From NCBI GenBank assembly GCA_910575625.1, contig CAJTFD010000016.1:1-64000 (forward strand): DNA of 64,000 bases. Direction: 5' to 3'. Below the pieces are notes generated by a model that saw only the letters and a program-made list of their open reading frames with translations, did not search any database and had not been told where the DNA came from. This stretch comes from Clostridia bacterium. Its GTDB lineage: Bacteria > Bacillota > Clostridia > Lachnospirales > Lachnospiraceae. Positions 24,474-32,424 of the stretch are shown piece after piece; positions within the stretch are counted from its first letter, which is position 1, and each line of letters begins with the position of its first letter. A program made the position numbers and the translations under genes.

Positions 24474-25337
24474 TCAAAAGGAGGATTCCCACCGCCCTGA
24501 TGAGCCGCAGGGGATGCACAGTCCTGTGGAGGTGACAGGGAGCCCGAGTTCCTGTGAGTCTGTGTTCCCGGCGTAGTCTTTTAACGCGGTGGATATCATG
24601 TAGGTAAGGACGGAGGGAGCGAGCCCGGTGGTGTAAGAGCTGACCAGGAAGAAAAGGGGCTGCTCGTTCAGGAGGAGAGCACACCGCTGGATCAGGGAGT
24701 AGACGGAATCCTCCAGCTTCCAGATCTCTCCTTTCGGTCCGCGGCCATAGGAGGGCGGATCCATGATGACTGCGTCATAGTGATTGCCCCGGCGTATCTC
24801 GCGCTCCACGAATTTTATGCAGTCGTCCACTAGCCAGCGGATGGGAGCCTTTTCCAGACCGGAGGCGATGGCGTTCTCTTTCGCCCAGGTCACCATGCCT
24901 TTGGAGGCATCCACATGAGTGACCGAGGCACCGGCCGCGGCTGCGGCCAGGGTGGCCCCGCCTGTGTAGGCGAACAGGTTCAGCACTTTGACTTTCCGTC
25001 CGGCATTTTGGATCTTTTCTGTGAGCCAGTCCCAGTTGGCTGCCTGCTCGGGGAATAGTCCCGTATGTTTAAAATGGAAGGGTTTCAGATGGAAAGTCAG
25101 TTCTTTATATTGGATGGACCACTGTTTTGGCAGATGGAAAAATTCCCACTCTCCACCTCCTTTTTTACTCCTGTGGTAGTGTCCGTTTTTTTGATCCCAT
25201 TCTTTCAGGGTGCGGGGAGTATCCCAGATGATCTGCGGGTCTGGGCGTATCAAAATATATTTTCCCCATCGTTCCAAGCGTTCGCCCAAAGAAGCATCTA
25301 GTAACTGATATCCTTTCCAATTGTCAGCAGTCCACAT
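24474..25337 (-). CDS. class I SAM-dependent methyltransferase (RlmI/RlmK-like)
   Basis: 287 residues. Short N-terminal barrel-like region, then the SAM motif VLNLFAYTGGATLAAAAAG and MDPPSYGRGPKGE, as in rRNA cytosine methyltransferases of the RlmI group, including the conserved FKHTGLFPEQAANWDW. It lacks the full PUA domain of RlmI. A likely rRNA base methylase; the target is unknown. It is convergent with the export protein gene. Its last ~25 residues look atypical. Confidence 0.85.
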   Translation of the reverse strand: MWTADNWKGYQLLDASLGERLERWGKYILIRPDPQIIWDTPRTLKEWDQKNGHYHRSKKGGGEWEFFHLPKQWSIQYKELTFHLKPFHFKHTGLFPEQAANWDWLTEKIQNAGRKVKVLNLFAYTGGATLAAAAAGASVTHVDASKGMVTWAKENAIASGLEKAPIRWLVDDCIKFVEREIRRGNHYDAVIMDPPSYGRGPKGEIWKLEDSVYSLIQRCALLLNEQPLFFLVSSYTTGLAPSVLTYMISTALKDYAGNTDSQELGLPVTSTGLCIPCGSSGRWESSF

Positions 25338-25443
25338 ATTTTAAAATTTCCTTTCTGTATTCCAAGATTGTTGTTGAATAGGCTTTTAACAGGGATTATA
25401 GCATACCGGGGCGTCTGTTTGCAATCATTGCACAAACTAATGC

Positions 25444-25473
25444 TTGACAATCCATAAAAGGGCATACTAAAAT
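25444..25473 (+). promoter_or_regulatory. sigma-A promoter of the wall operon
   Basis: TTGACA (25444-25449), 18-nt spacer, TAAAAT (25468-25473), 46 bp upstream of the aminotransferase gene. Confidence 0.65.
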
Positions 25474-25518
25474 TAGGTGATCATACAGCAAACATAATCA
25501 GCTAAGAGGGAGGTTATT

Positions 25519-26811
25519 ATGGAAACGTATCAACATATGAAGAAAGAGGAACTGTTGGCATTAAGGGAGAGATTGGCGGCCAAGTATGAGGAGATCAAAG
25601 GGCTCGGTCTGTCCTTGGATATGTCCAGGGGAAAACCAGGTGAAGAGCAGCTGGCTTTGTCCATGGGAATGCTGGATACGATAAACAGCGGTTCTGATAT
25701 GAAAAACGATACGGGCGTGGATATCAGGAATTACGGCCAGGTAGACGGTCTGCCGGAAGCAAAGAGGATGCTGGCGGAGATGGTGGGGACTGATCCGAGC
25801 CAGACGATCGTGTTCGGCAATGCCAGCTTGAGCATTATGTTTGATGCAGTATCCCGTTCTATGACCCATGGCGTGATGGGCAGTACTCCCTGGAGCAGAT
25901 TAGATAAGGTGAAATTTCTATGTCCTGTACCGGGTTATGACCGCCATTTCAGTATCACAGAATATTTTGGCATCGAGATGATCCTTGTGCCGATGACGGA
26001 GAACGGCCCGGACATGGATATAGTGGAAAAATTGGTGAAGGAAGATGAGACCATTAAAGGGATCTGGTGTGTACCGAAATATTCCAATCCCCAGGGATAC
26101 ACATATTCCGCGGAAACTGTGGAGAGATTTGCCCGCCTGGAGCCGAAGGCAAAAGATTTTAGGATCTTTTGGGATAATGCATATGCAGTGCACCATCTCT
26201 ATGCAGAGGAGGAAAAACAGGATCAGCTCCCAGATATCGTCTCCCTCTGCAGGGAAGCGGGACATGAGGACATGGTCTATGAATTTGTCTCCACATCAAA
26301 GGTGACGTTTCCCGGTTCTGGGATCTGCGTAGTGGCGACCTCCGAGGGGAATCGGAAAGAGTTTCTGCAGCATCTGAAGATACAGACCATCGGACATGAC
26401 AAGATCAACCAGCTGCGCCATACGCGTTTTCTTAAGGATATGGATGGAGTCCGGGAACACATGAAGAAGCAGGGCGAACTGACCCTTGTCAAATTCAAAG
26501 TCGTCTGGGATGAACTGGAGCGCGAGTTGGATGGCATGGGGATTGGGACATGGACATATCCCAGGGGTGGTTATTTCATATCTTTTGAGGCTATGGAAGG
26601 TTGTGCGAAGGCGATCGTCGCGAAGGCAAAGGAAGCCGGATTGGTGCTGACCCCGGCCGGCGCTTCGTTCCCGTATGGAAAGGATCCCAAGGACAGCAAT
26701 ATACGGATCGCGCCCACATATCCGTCCCTGGATGAACTGGAGAAGGCAGGGCAGCTGTTTGTTCTCTGTGTGAAATTGGTGAGCATTGATAAGATATTGG
26801 AGAACAGATGA
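25519..26811 (+). CDS. subgroup Ic aspartate aminotransferase-like PLP enzyme
   Basis: 430 residues. Features of the subgroup Ic family: LSLDMSRGKPGEEQLALS near residue 32, DIRNYGQVDGLPEAKRM, WCVPKYSNPQGYTYS, a DNAYAVHHLY loop and the PLP lysine in STSKVTFPGSG. Members use aspartate as amino donor. It has a GAGGGAGG ribosome site and leads an operon with LD-transpeptidase, ddl and murF, with intergenic gaps of 24, 31 and -4 nt, so it may supply amino acids for the wall. Substrate is by homology. Confidence 0.9.
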   Translation: METYQHMKKEELLALRERLAAKYEEIKGLGLSLDMSRGKPGEEQLALSMGMLDTINSGSDMKNDTGVDIRNYGQVDGLPEAKRMLAEMVGTDPSQTIVFGNASLSIMFDAVSRSMTHGVMGSTPWSRLDKVKFLCPVPGYDRHFSITEYFGIEMILVPMTENGPDMDIVEKLVKEDETIKGIWCVPKYSNPQGYTYSAETVERFARLEPKAKDFRIFWDNAYAVHHLYAEEEKQDQLPDIVSLCREAGHEDMVYEFVSTSKVTFPGSGICVVATSEGNRKEFLQHLKIQTIGHDKINQLRHTRFLKDMDGVREHMKKQGELTLVKFKVVWDELERELDGMGIGTWTYPRGGYFISFEAMEGCAKAIVAKAKEAGLVLTPAGASFPYGKDPKDSNIRIAPTYPSLDELEKAGQLFVLCVKLVSIDKILENR

Positions 26812-26835
26812 TAAAATGATCAGGAGGGATCATAT

Positions 26836-28203
26836 ATGGGGAGAGGAAAGAAGATCTTAATAGGGATGATCGTGTTGTTTGTGTTGGCCGCGGCGGGTAT
26901 CTATGGGCTGGGTGTCTATTTTTTCTCAAGCCATTTTCTTCCGGATTCCTCGATCAATGGCCTGGATATCTCCTACCAGACGGCAAAGAGCGTGCAGCAG
27001 GCGATCGCGGATGAGATAGCCACTTACACTTTGACTGTTTACGAGATGGATGCGAAAGAGGAGAAAATCGTAGCAGAGCAGATCGGACTGCAGTACGAGG
27101 AAAATAAAGACATCGGCCATCTGGTCAGCAGTCAGAAAAAGTGGACCTGGTTCCTCTCTTTAAATGATCCGAAAAAATACACCACGGAAGCGATAACGAC
27201 CTACGATAAGAAGAAATTAAAAAAGACGGTAAAAGCCCTGGAGTGTTTTAAGGAAATGCAGGCTCCTGCGGATGCATATATTGAGAAGACAGAAAACGGT
27301 TTCGAGATCGTCCCGGAGGTGGAAGGGGATACCCTGGAGCAGAAGAAAGTGATCGCCCAGGTGCAAAAGGCAGTGGAAAACGGCCAGCCCGTCGTGGATC
27401 TGGTGGAGAAAGAGTGCTATGTGCTGCCCCAGGTGTACCGGGATGATGAGACACTGGTGCAGCATAAGGAGCAGCTGGACCGCCTGGCCACGGCCAAGAT
27501 CACGTATGATTTCCAGGACCGGAACGAAGTCCTGGATTCTGAGATCCTGCAGGACTGGGTGGTGCAAGGGGAGGACGGAAAGTATCAGCTGGACGAAGCC
27601 CAGCTGAAAGAATATGTCCACCAGCTGGCTGTAAAATATGATACATATGGCAGTGAACGGGATTTCCGAACAGCCGAGGGGAATATGATCAAGGTAAAAG
27701 GCGGCGATTACGGCTGGGTCATTTATGAGGAAAAAGAAGTGGAAGCCCTGCGGGCGAACATCGAGGCCGGAGAAGAAGTGATCCGGGAGCCGGAATATCT
27801 GTACCGCGGCTATAACCGAGAGGAGAATGACATCGGCGATACATACGTGGAAGTGGACTTGACAAAACAGCGGATGTGCTTTTATCTAAACGGCACACTT
27901 CTTGTGGATACGCCTGTCGTGACCGGCAGGCCGGACAAGGACCGGGTGACGCCCACAGGTGTTTATGCCCTGGATAATAAGAAGTCGCCTGCTGTGCTCA
28001 AAGGGGAGGATTATGCTTCCCCGGTGACTTACTGGATGCCTTTTAATAAAGACGTGGGGATCCACGATGCCGCGTGGCGGTCGGAATTTGGCGGGGAGAT
28101 CTACAAGAAAGACGGATCCCATGGATGTGTCAACACACCGCCTGATATGGCAGAGAAAATCTATAATAATATTGAGATCGGCGTGCCTATCATTGTTTAT
28201 TGA
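26836..28203 (+). CDS. membrane-anchored L,D-transpeptidase
   Basis: 455 residues. An N-terminal membrane anchor (about 8-30) is followed by a PG_binding_4-like region (NGLDISYQTAKSVQQAI) and a C-terminal YkuD catalytic domain: YVEVDLTKQRMCFYLNG, GRPDKDRVTPTG, and the active site HDA...SHGCVNTPPD with catalytic Cys about 431. It makes 3-3 cross-links in peptidoglycan or attaches proteins. It lies between the aminotransferase and ddl. Length and domain order are normal for Clostridia. Confidence 0.93.
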   Translation: MGRGKKILIGMIVLFVLAAAGIYGLGVYFFSSHFLPDSSINGLDISYQTAKSVQQAIADEIATYTLTVYEMDAKEEKIVAEQIGLQYEENKDIGHLVSSQKKWTWFLSLNDPKKYTTEAITTYDKKKLKKTVKALECFKEMQAPADAYIEKTENGFEIVPEVEGDTLEQKKVIAQVQKAVENGQPVVDLVEKECYVLPQVYRDDETLVQHKEQLDRLATAKITYDFQDRNEVLDSEILQDWVVQGEDGKYQLDEAQLKEYVHQLAVKYDTYGSERDFRTAEGNMIKVKGGDYGWVIYEEKEVEALRANIEAGEEVIREPEYLYRGYNREENDIGDTYVEVDLTKQRMCFYLNGTLLVDTPVVTGRPDKDRVTPTGVYALDNKKSPAVLKGEDYASPVTYWMPFNKDVGIHDAAWRSEFGGEIYKKDGSHGCVNTPPDMAEKIYNNIEIGVPIIVY

Positions 28204-28234
28204 TAGGGACGGACGCGGGAAGGAGGATCAGAAG

Positions 28235-29290
28235 ATGAAGATCGTAGTATTAGCAGGGGGGACCAGCTCAGAGCGTGCCGTATCGATCGTCACGGGGACG
28301 GAAGTGTGCAGGGCGTTGAGGGAAAAAGGCCATCTCGCTGTGCTGGTGGATGTGTTTGCGGGACTGGAAGAGCAAGATCCAAAAGAGCTCTTTTCTGCAG
28401 ACTATGGATTGGAAGAGACGGTCTCTTATATTGAGAGCTGGAATGATAAGATCAAAGACTTAAGCAAAAGCCGCAAAGAATTTTTTGGTCCTTATGTGCT
28501 GGATATCTGCAAATGTGCAGATATGGTCTTTCTCGCCCTCCACGGGGCAAACGGTGAGGACGGGAAGATCCAGGCCGCGTTCGATCTTTTCGGTATCCGT
28601 TATACAGGGACTGGGGCCATGGGGAGCGGCATGGCTATGGACAAAGGGATCACAAAACAGATCTTCGCGGCGGGGGGTGTTCCCATGCCCAGGGGCATCA
28701 TGCTCTGGAAAGGGGAGGGTAGCTGCTGTCTGAAAGATCAGGGGATGGATTTTCCGGTGGTGGTCAAACCCTGCAATGGAGGTTCCAGCATCGGGGTGTC
28801 GATCGCAGCGGACCAGGCGTCTTATGAAAAAGCCCTGGAGGAGGCTTTTGCCTGGGAGGATAAGATCATTGTGGAAGACTACATAGAAGGCCGGGAATTT
28901 TCGGTGGGCGTGATCGACGGGGAGGCGCTGCCTGTCATAGAGATCGCGCCGCTGAAAGGCTTTTATGATTATAAGAATAAATATGAACCGGGTTCTGCTG
29001 TGGAGACCTGTCCGGCGGACCTGCCGGAGGAAAAGGCCAGGGAGATGCAGGGCTATGCGAAGACGGGGCACCGGTTGCTGGCGTTAAAGGCGTACAGCCG
29101 TCTGGATTTCATGATGGGGGCGGACGGGAAAGTGTACTGTCTGGAAGCAAATACCCTTCCAGGAATGACGCCCACCAGTCTGCTGCCCCAGGAGGCCGCT
29201 GCCCTGGGAATGGGTTTCCCGGAATTGTGTGAAAAGCTGATAGAGGTTTCCATGGAGAAATATGCGTCTGATACAGGGAGGCATGCATGA
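28235..29290 (+). CDS. ddl: D-alanine--D-alanine ligase
   Basis: 351 residues: VLAGGTSSERAVSIVTG at the N-terminus, HGANGEDGKIQAAFDLFGIRYTGTGAMGSGMAMDK, ATP-grasp segment VVVKPCNGGSSIGVS, and EANTLPGMTPTSLLPQEA near the end. It makes the D-Ala-D-Ala dipeptide for peptidoglycan. The true start is ATG 28235 with AAGGAGG 9 nt upstream; the frame is open further upstream, overlapping the LD-transpeptidase gene. The stop overlaps the murF start by 4 nt. Confidence 0.95.
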   Translation: MKIVVLAGGTSSERAVSIVTGTEVCRALREKGHLAVLVDVFAGLEEQDPKELFSADYGLEETVSYIESWNDKIKDLSKSRKEFFGPYVLDICKCADMVFLALHGANGEDGKIQAAFDLFGIRYTGTGAMGSGMAMDKGITKQIFAAGGVPMPRGIMLWKGEGSCCLKDQGMDFPVVVKPCNGGSSIGVSIAADQASYEKALEEAFAWEDKIIVEDYIEGREFSVGVIDGEALPVIEIAPLKGFYDYKNKYEPGSAVETCPADLPEEKAREMQGYAKTGHRLLALKAYSRLDFMMGADGKVYCLEANTLPGMTPTSLLPQEAAALGMGFPELCEKLIEVSMEKYASDTGRHA

Positions 29291-30666
29291 AAGATCTGAC
29301 ATTGGGCAATCTTGCCAGGGTCTGTCGGGGCACATACTGCGGCGGGCCAGAGGAAAAAGACCGGGAGGTGGAAAGTATCGTCACAGACAGCCGGCAGGTA
29401 CAGCCAGGCGCGCTGTTTGTAGCGATCCCCGGGCAGCGGGTGGATGGACATACATTCATCGAAGATGTGGTAAAAAAAGGAGCGGTGGCAGTCCTCTCGG
29501 AACGGGATCTGGGGCCGCGGCCTTATCCGTATATCCATGTGGAGTCCTCCCTTCAGGCTATGAAGGACATCGCGGAATTTTACCTGGAGACCCTGGCCCT
29601 GCCGGTAGTGGGGATCACTGGGAGTGTGGGGAAGACCAGCACAAAAGAAGTGATCAGCGCTGTTTTGGCCCAGAAATATTGTGTGTTAAAGACCGAGGGG
29701 AATTTTAACAATGAATTGGGCCTCCCGTTGACCGTATTCCGTCTGCGCCCGGAGCATCAGATTGCTGTGCTGGAGATGGGGATCAGCCAGTTTGGTGAGA
29801 TGTCCAGGCTGGCTAAGGTCGCGAAACCAGACACATGCGTGATCACCAACATCGGCCCGTGTCATCTGGAATTTCTGGGGGATCGGGACGGCGTATTCAA
29901 AGCGAAGACGGAGATCTTCCAATATATGAAAGAGCGGGGATGCGTGATATTGAATGGAGATGACGATAAATTAGCTGCGGTGGGAGATGTGGGCGGCAGA
30001 AAGCCGGTATTTTTTGGTATGGACAGCAGATCCGACGTATGGGCGGATGATCTGCTGCCCCACGGATTGACAGGGACACAGTGCCGTATCCATATGGGGG
30101 ATGAGGCATTCTCCGTGCGGATCCCTATACCGGGCCGTCATATGGTCTATAATGCATTGGCTGCAGCCGCCATGGGAAGGCATTACGGTCTGTCGGCAAA
30201 GGAGATACAGCGGGGTATCGAGAGCCTGGAGGCCATCGGCGGCAGGCTGCGTATGATACAGGCCGGGCCGCTCACAGTGATCGACGACTGCTATAACGCC
30301 AATCCAATCTCTATGAAGGCATCCTTGGAAGTGCTGAAAAATGCGCCGGGGAGAAAAGTGGCGATCCTGGGGGATATGGGTGAACTGGGTGCGGATGAGA
30401 TCGATATGCACCGGGAGATAGGTGTCTGTGCGGCGTCTTTGGGCCTGGATCTGTGCATATGTGTGGGAGCGTTATCCCGCCATATGGCCGCGGCCGCCCG
30501 GCAGGAAGATCCAGATCTGGAGGTCGTGTACCTGGAGGATCTGGACGGTCTGCTGTCTCTTCTGCCGGATCTGGCAGGAGAGGGCGGCACGGTGCTGGTG
30601 AAAGCTTCCCATTTCATGGGGTTTGAAAAAGTCATAGCCTTTTTTGAAAATATCCGTCAACATTGA
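29287..30666 (+). CDS. murF: UDP-N-acetylmuramoyl-tripeptide--D-alanyl-D-alanine ligase
   Basis: 459 residues with the Mur ligase layout: SRQVQPGALFVAIPGQRVDGH, the P-loop ITGSVGKTSTKE, KTEGNFNNELGLPLT, LEMGIS, and IDDCYNANPISMKASLE. It adds the D-Ala-D-Ala made by Ddl to the UDP-muramoyl tripeptide. The ATGA overlap with ddl implies coupled translation of the two consecutive steps. Its 3' end overlaps the convergent yitT-like gene by 35 bp. Confidence 0.96.
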   Translation: MKDLTLGNLARVCRGTYCGGPEEKDREVESIVTDSRQVQPGALFVAIPGQRVDGHTFIEDVVKKGAVAVLSERDLGPRPYPYIHVESSLQAMKDIAEFYLETLALPVVGITGSVGKTSTKEVISAVLAQKYCVLKTEGNFNNELGLPLTVFRLRPEHQIAVLEMGISQFGEMSRLAKVAKPDTCVITNIGPCHLEFLGDRDGVFKAKTEIFQYMKERGCVILNGDDDKLAAVGDVGGRKPVFFGMDSRSDVWADDLLPHGLTGTQCRIHMGDEAFSVRIPIPGRHMVYNALAAAAMGRHYGLSAKEIQRGIESLEAIGGRLRMIQAGPLTVIDDCYNANPISMKASLEVLKNAPGRKVAILGDMGELGADEIDMHREIGVCAASLGLDLCICVGALSRHMAAAARQEDPDLEVVYLEDLDGLLSLLPDLAGEGGTVLVKASHFMGFEKVIAFFENIRQH

Positions 30667-31516
30667 TGTCATTGTTGAAGATGACAAAGGCGTGGGGATC
30701 TGCCTGGTGGATCTGCCGTTTGAGCTGGCCTGTCTCGTATTTTGACAGGACTGTCAAATAGATATAGGTGGGCTGGTGGGTGTAGCCCCCCTCCCCCTCC
30801 CAGACAGTCACGCCCCTTTCCAGACTGTGCAGGATCATATCCCCCACCGCTTGATTTTTCGTGATGACCATGGCGCTGGTCTTGATGTTCTGGTAATGGA
30901 CATGATCCAGTACGTTTAAGAAGACGGTGGAGTAGATGGCAGAGTAGACCACTGTTTCCAGGTCATACAGCAAAAGGCACACGGAGAATACTGCCGCGCT
31001 GATGATCAGGGACACTTTGCCCACGCTGAAATCCGGGTACTTTTTCGTACAATACATACCGAGGATATCGGTGCCGCCCCCGGAACTGCCGCTGCGCAGG
31101 ACCAGCCCGCTCCCCAGGCCGGAGATGAGTCCCCCGATCACACAGCAGGTCAATGGATCCGAGACCGGCGGTTCGACCGGAACGGGGATCAGGGAGAGGA
31201 ACAGGGATTGTACCGTTATGGAGATCAGGCTTTTCATAAAGAAGCTCTTTCCGATCTTCTTCCAGGCCAGTATCATCAGCGGGATGTTGATGATGTATAA
31301 AAAGATACCTGTCAGGTCAAAAGTTGGTTTCCAAGATGCATACCGGGCCAGCAGCGTCTGGATGATCTGAGCGATCCCGGTGAAGCTGCCGCTGTAAAAA
31401 TGCTGCGGAATGATGAAAACACAGAAACCCAGAGCGAACAGGAAACAGCCGACGCAGGCAACGGCCTGTTGTTTCCAGAATTTAGCTGTTCTCCATTCTT
31501 TACTCAGTTCTTTCAT
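30632..31516 (-). CDS. YitT family membrane protein (DUF2179)
   Basis: 294 residues. Five or so membrane segments in the first ~190 residues, with GSFTGIAQIIQTL and RSGSSGGGTDILGMY (typical glycine-rich loop), followed by a soluble C-terminal DUF2179 domain (VITKNQAVGDMILHSLERGVT, FVIFNNDINVDGYF). Function of the family is unsettled. It is convergent with and overlaps murF by 35 bp, an arrangement that could allow antisense effects. Confidence 0.92.
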   Translation of the reverse strand: MKELSKEWRTAKFWKQQAVACVGCFLFALGFCVFIIPQHFYSGSFTGIAQIIQTLLARYASWKPTFDLTGIFLYIINIPLMILAWKKIGKSFFMKSLISITVQSLFLSLIPVPVEPPVSDPLTCCVIGGLISGLGSGLVLRSGSSGGGTDILGMYCTKKYPDFSVGKVSLIISAAVFSVCLLLYDLETVVYSAIYSTVFLNVLDHVHYQNIKTSAMVITKNQAVGDMILHSLERGVTVWEGEGGYTHQPTYIYLTVLSKYETGQLKRQIHQADPHAFVIFNNDINVDGYFQKRL

Positions 31517-31672
31517 GATACTTACTTCCTTTCTCTGGTAATAACCTCTTAAATCTACACGAAATCGATGGTCTAGTCAACCCTGAATTTATGGACAGCA
31601 AAAAATGAACAGCTGCATATAGTAATAGTATATTTTGCGTGCAAGATGTATTTGGAAAGGAAGACGGCAGTT

Positions 31673-32026
31673 ATGTATCATGATAGATATTTTCCTTTTT
31701 ATATGGACTACTCAACGCCATTGTTCTACGAGGGGGAGAGCCAGCAGGAGAGGGAATTCCAGCTGATAAAGACTTATTATCCCAGGACAGCCCAGCGGAT
31801 ACAGGAGAAGGTGGAGGAGATATGTGACCACATGGATTACCCGGGCAGTCCGATCTACGATGAGTACCCAGATCGGTTCACGATGGATAGGATCTGCAGG
31901 CGTGTAGCGGATGAGATGGAGACGGAGGAGCTGGCTGCGGCATCCCTGGAGGATCTGGTCCAGGTGCTGTTGTTTCAGGAGATACACAGGCGGCGGTGCC
32001 GTTCCTGCAGGCGCAGGTATTTTTAG
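31673..32026 (+). CDS. hypothetical acidic protein
   Basis: 117 residues, no membrane segment. Starts MYHDRYFPFYMDYSTPLFYEG, has a helical middle and ends with a basic, cysteine-containing RRRCRSCRRRYF. Start at ATG 31673 with GGAAAGGAAG upstream. The CxxC-like end might bind metal or nucleic acid, but this is not supported further. A palindromic element follows 39 bp downstream. Related small proteins occur in clostridial genomes, where I know of no function. Confidence 0.6.
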   Translation: MYHDRYFPFYMDYSTPLFYEGESQQEREFQLIKTYYPRTAQRIQEKVEEICDHMDYPGSPIYDEYPDRFTMDRICRRVADEMETEELAAASLEDLVQVLLFQEIHRRRCRSCRRRYF

Positions 32027-32064
32027 AACATGTTATAAAGATCATTTACGTCACCTGCATGCCC

Positions 32065-32228
32065 TAGAGCGTGTCTTAAAACCCATTCACGCCACCTGCA
32101 AGCCCCACTTTGCGGCAGATCTGGCCCGCTTTCGGTCAGCGTAGCCCGCTGCGCCTTCCTCCTTTGGGCCAGATCTTCCACAAATTGTGACTTACAGTTG
32201 ACATAAAGCGGTTTTCAGACACACTTTA
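32065..32228. repeat. 164-bp palindromic MITE-like element (copy B)
   Basis: TAGAGCGTGTCTTAAAACC at the left and GGTTTTCAGACACACTTTA at the right; central hairpin CGTAGCCCGCTGCG (32140-32153), exactly at the midpoint. It is flanked by CCC on the left and GAGCGTG on the right; removing one TA gives CCCTAGAGC, a CTAG target. It sits inside a decayed sequence that also resembles the element. Confidence 0.88.
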
Positions 32229-32312
32229 GAGCGTGATATCTGTCTTGCATTTGGTCAGCGCAGCCCGCTGCGTTTTCCTCGGGGCATGCAGGACTGCATG
32301 GAGCTTTGCCCG
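32229..32312. repeat. decayed relative of the palindromic element (copy F, right part)
   Basis: TTGGTCAGCGCAGCCCGCTGCG followed by TTTTCCTC repeats the core region of copy B, and the left flank of copy B (CATTTACGTCACCTGCATGCCC, 32043-32064) repeats another part. I read this as an older element split by copy B. From here to the next gene at 32425 I see only a CTATAAAAG-containing leader. Confidence 0.5.
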
Positions 32313-32424
32313 CAGCTGCGGTGGATCTAACAGCTACGAATTATCTATAAAAGACTTGTGGTTTTGCTCCAAAACATTTACAATATTGGGATAGACAGGT
32401 AAAGGACAGGAGAGTCTGTGATAT

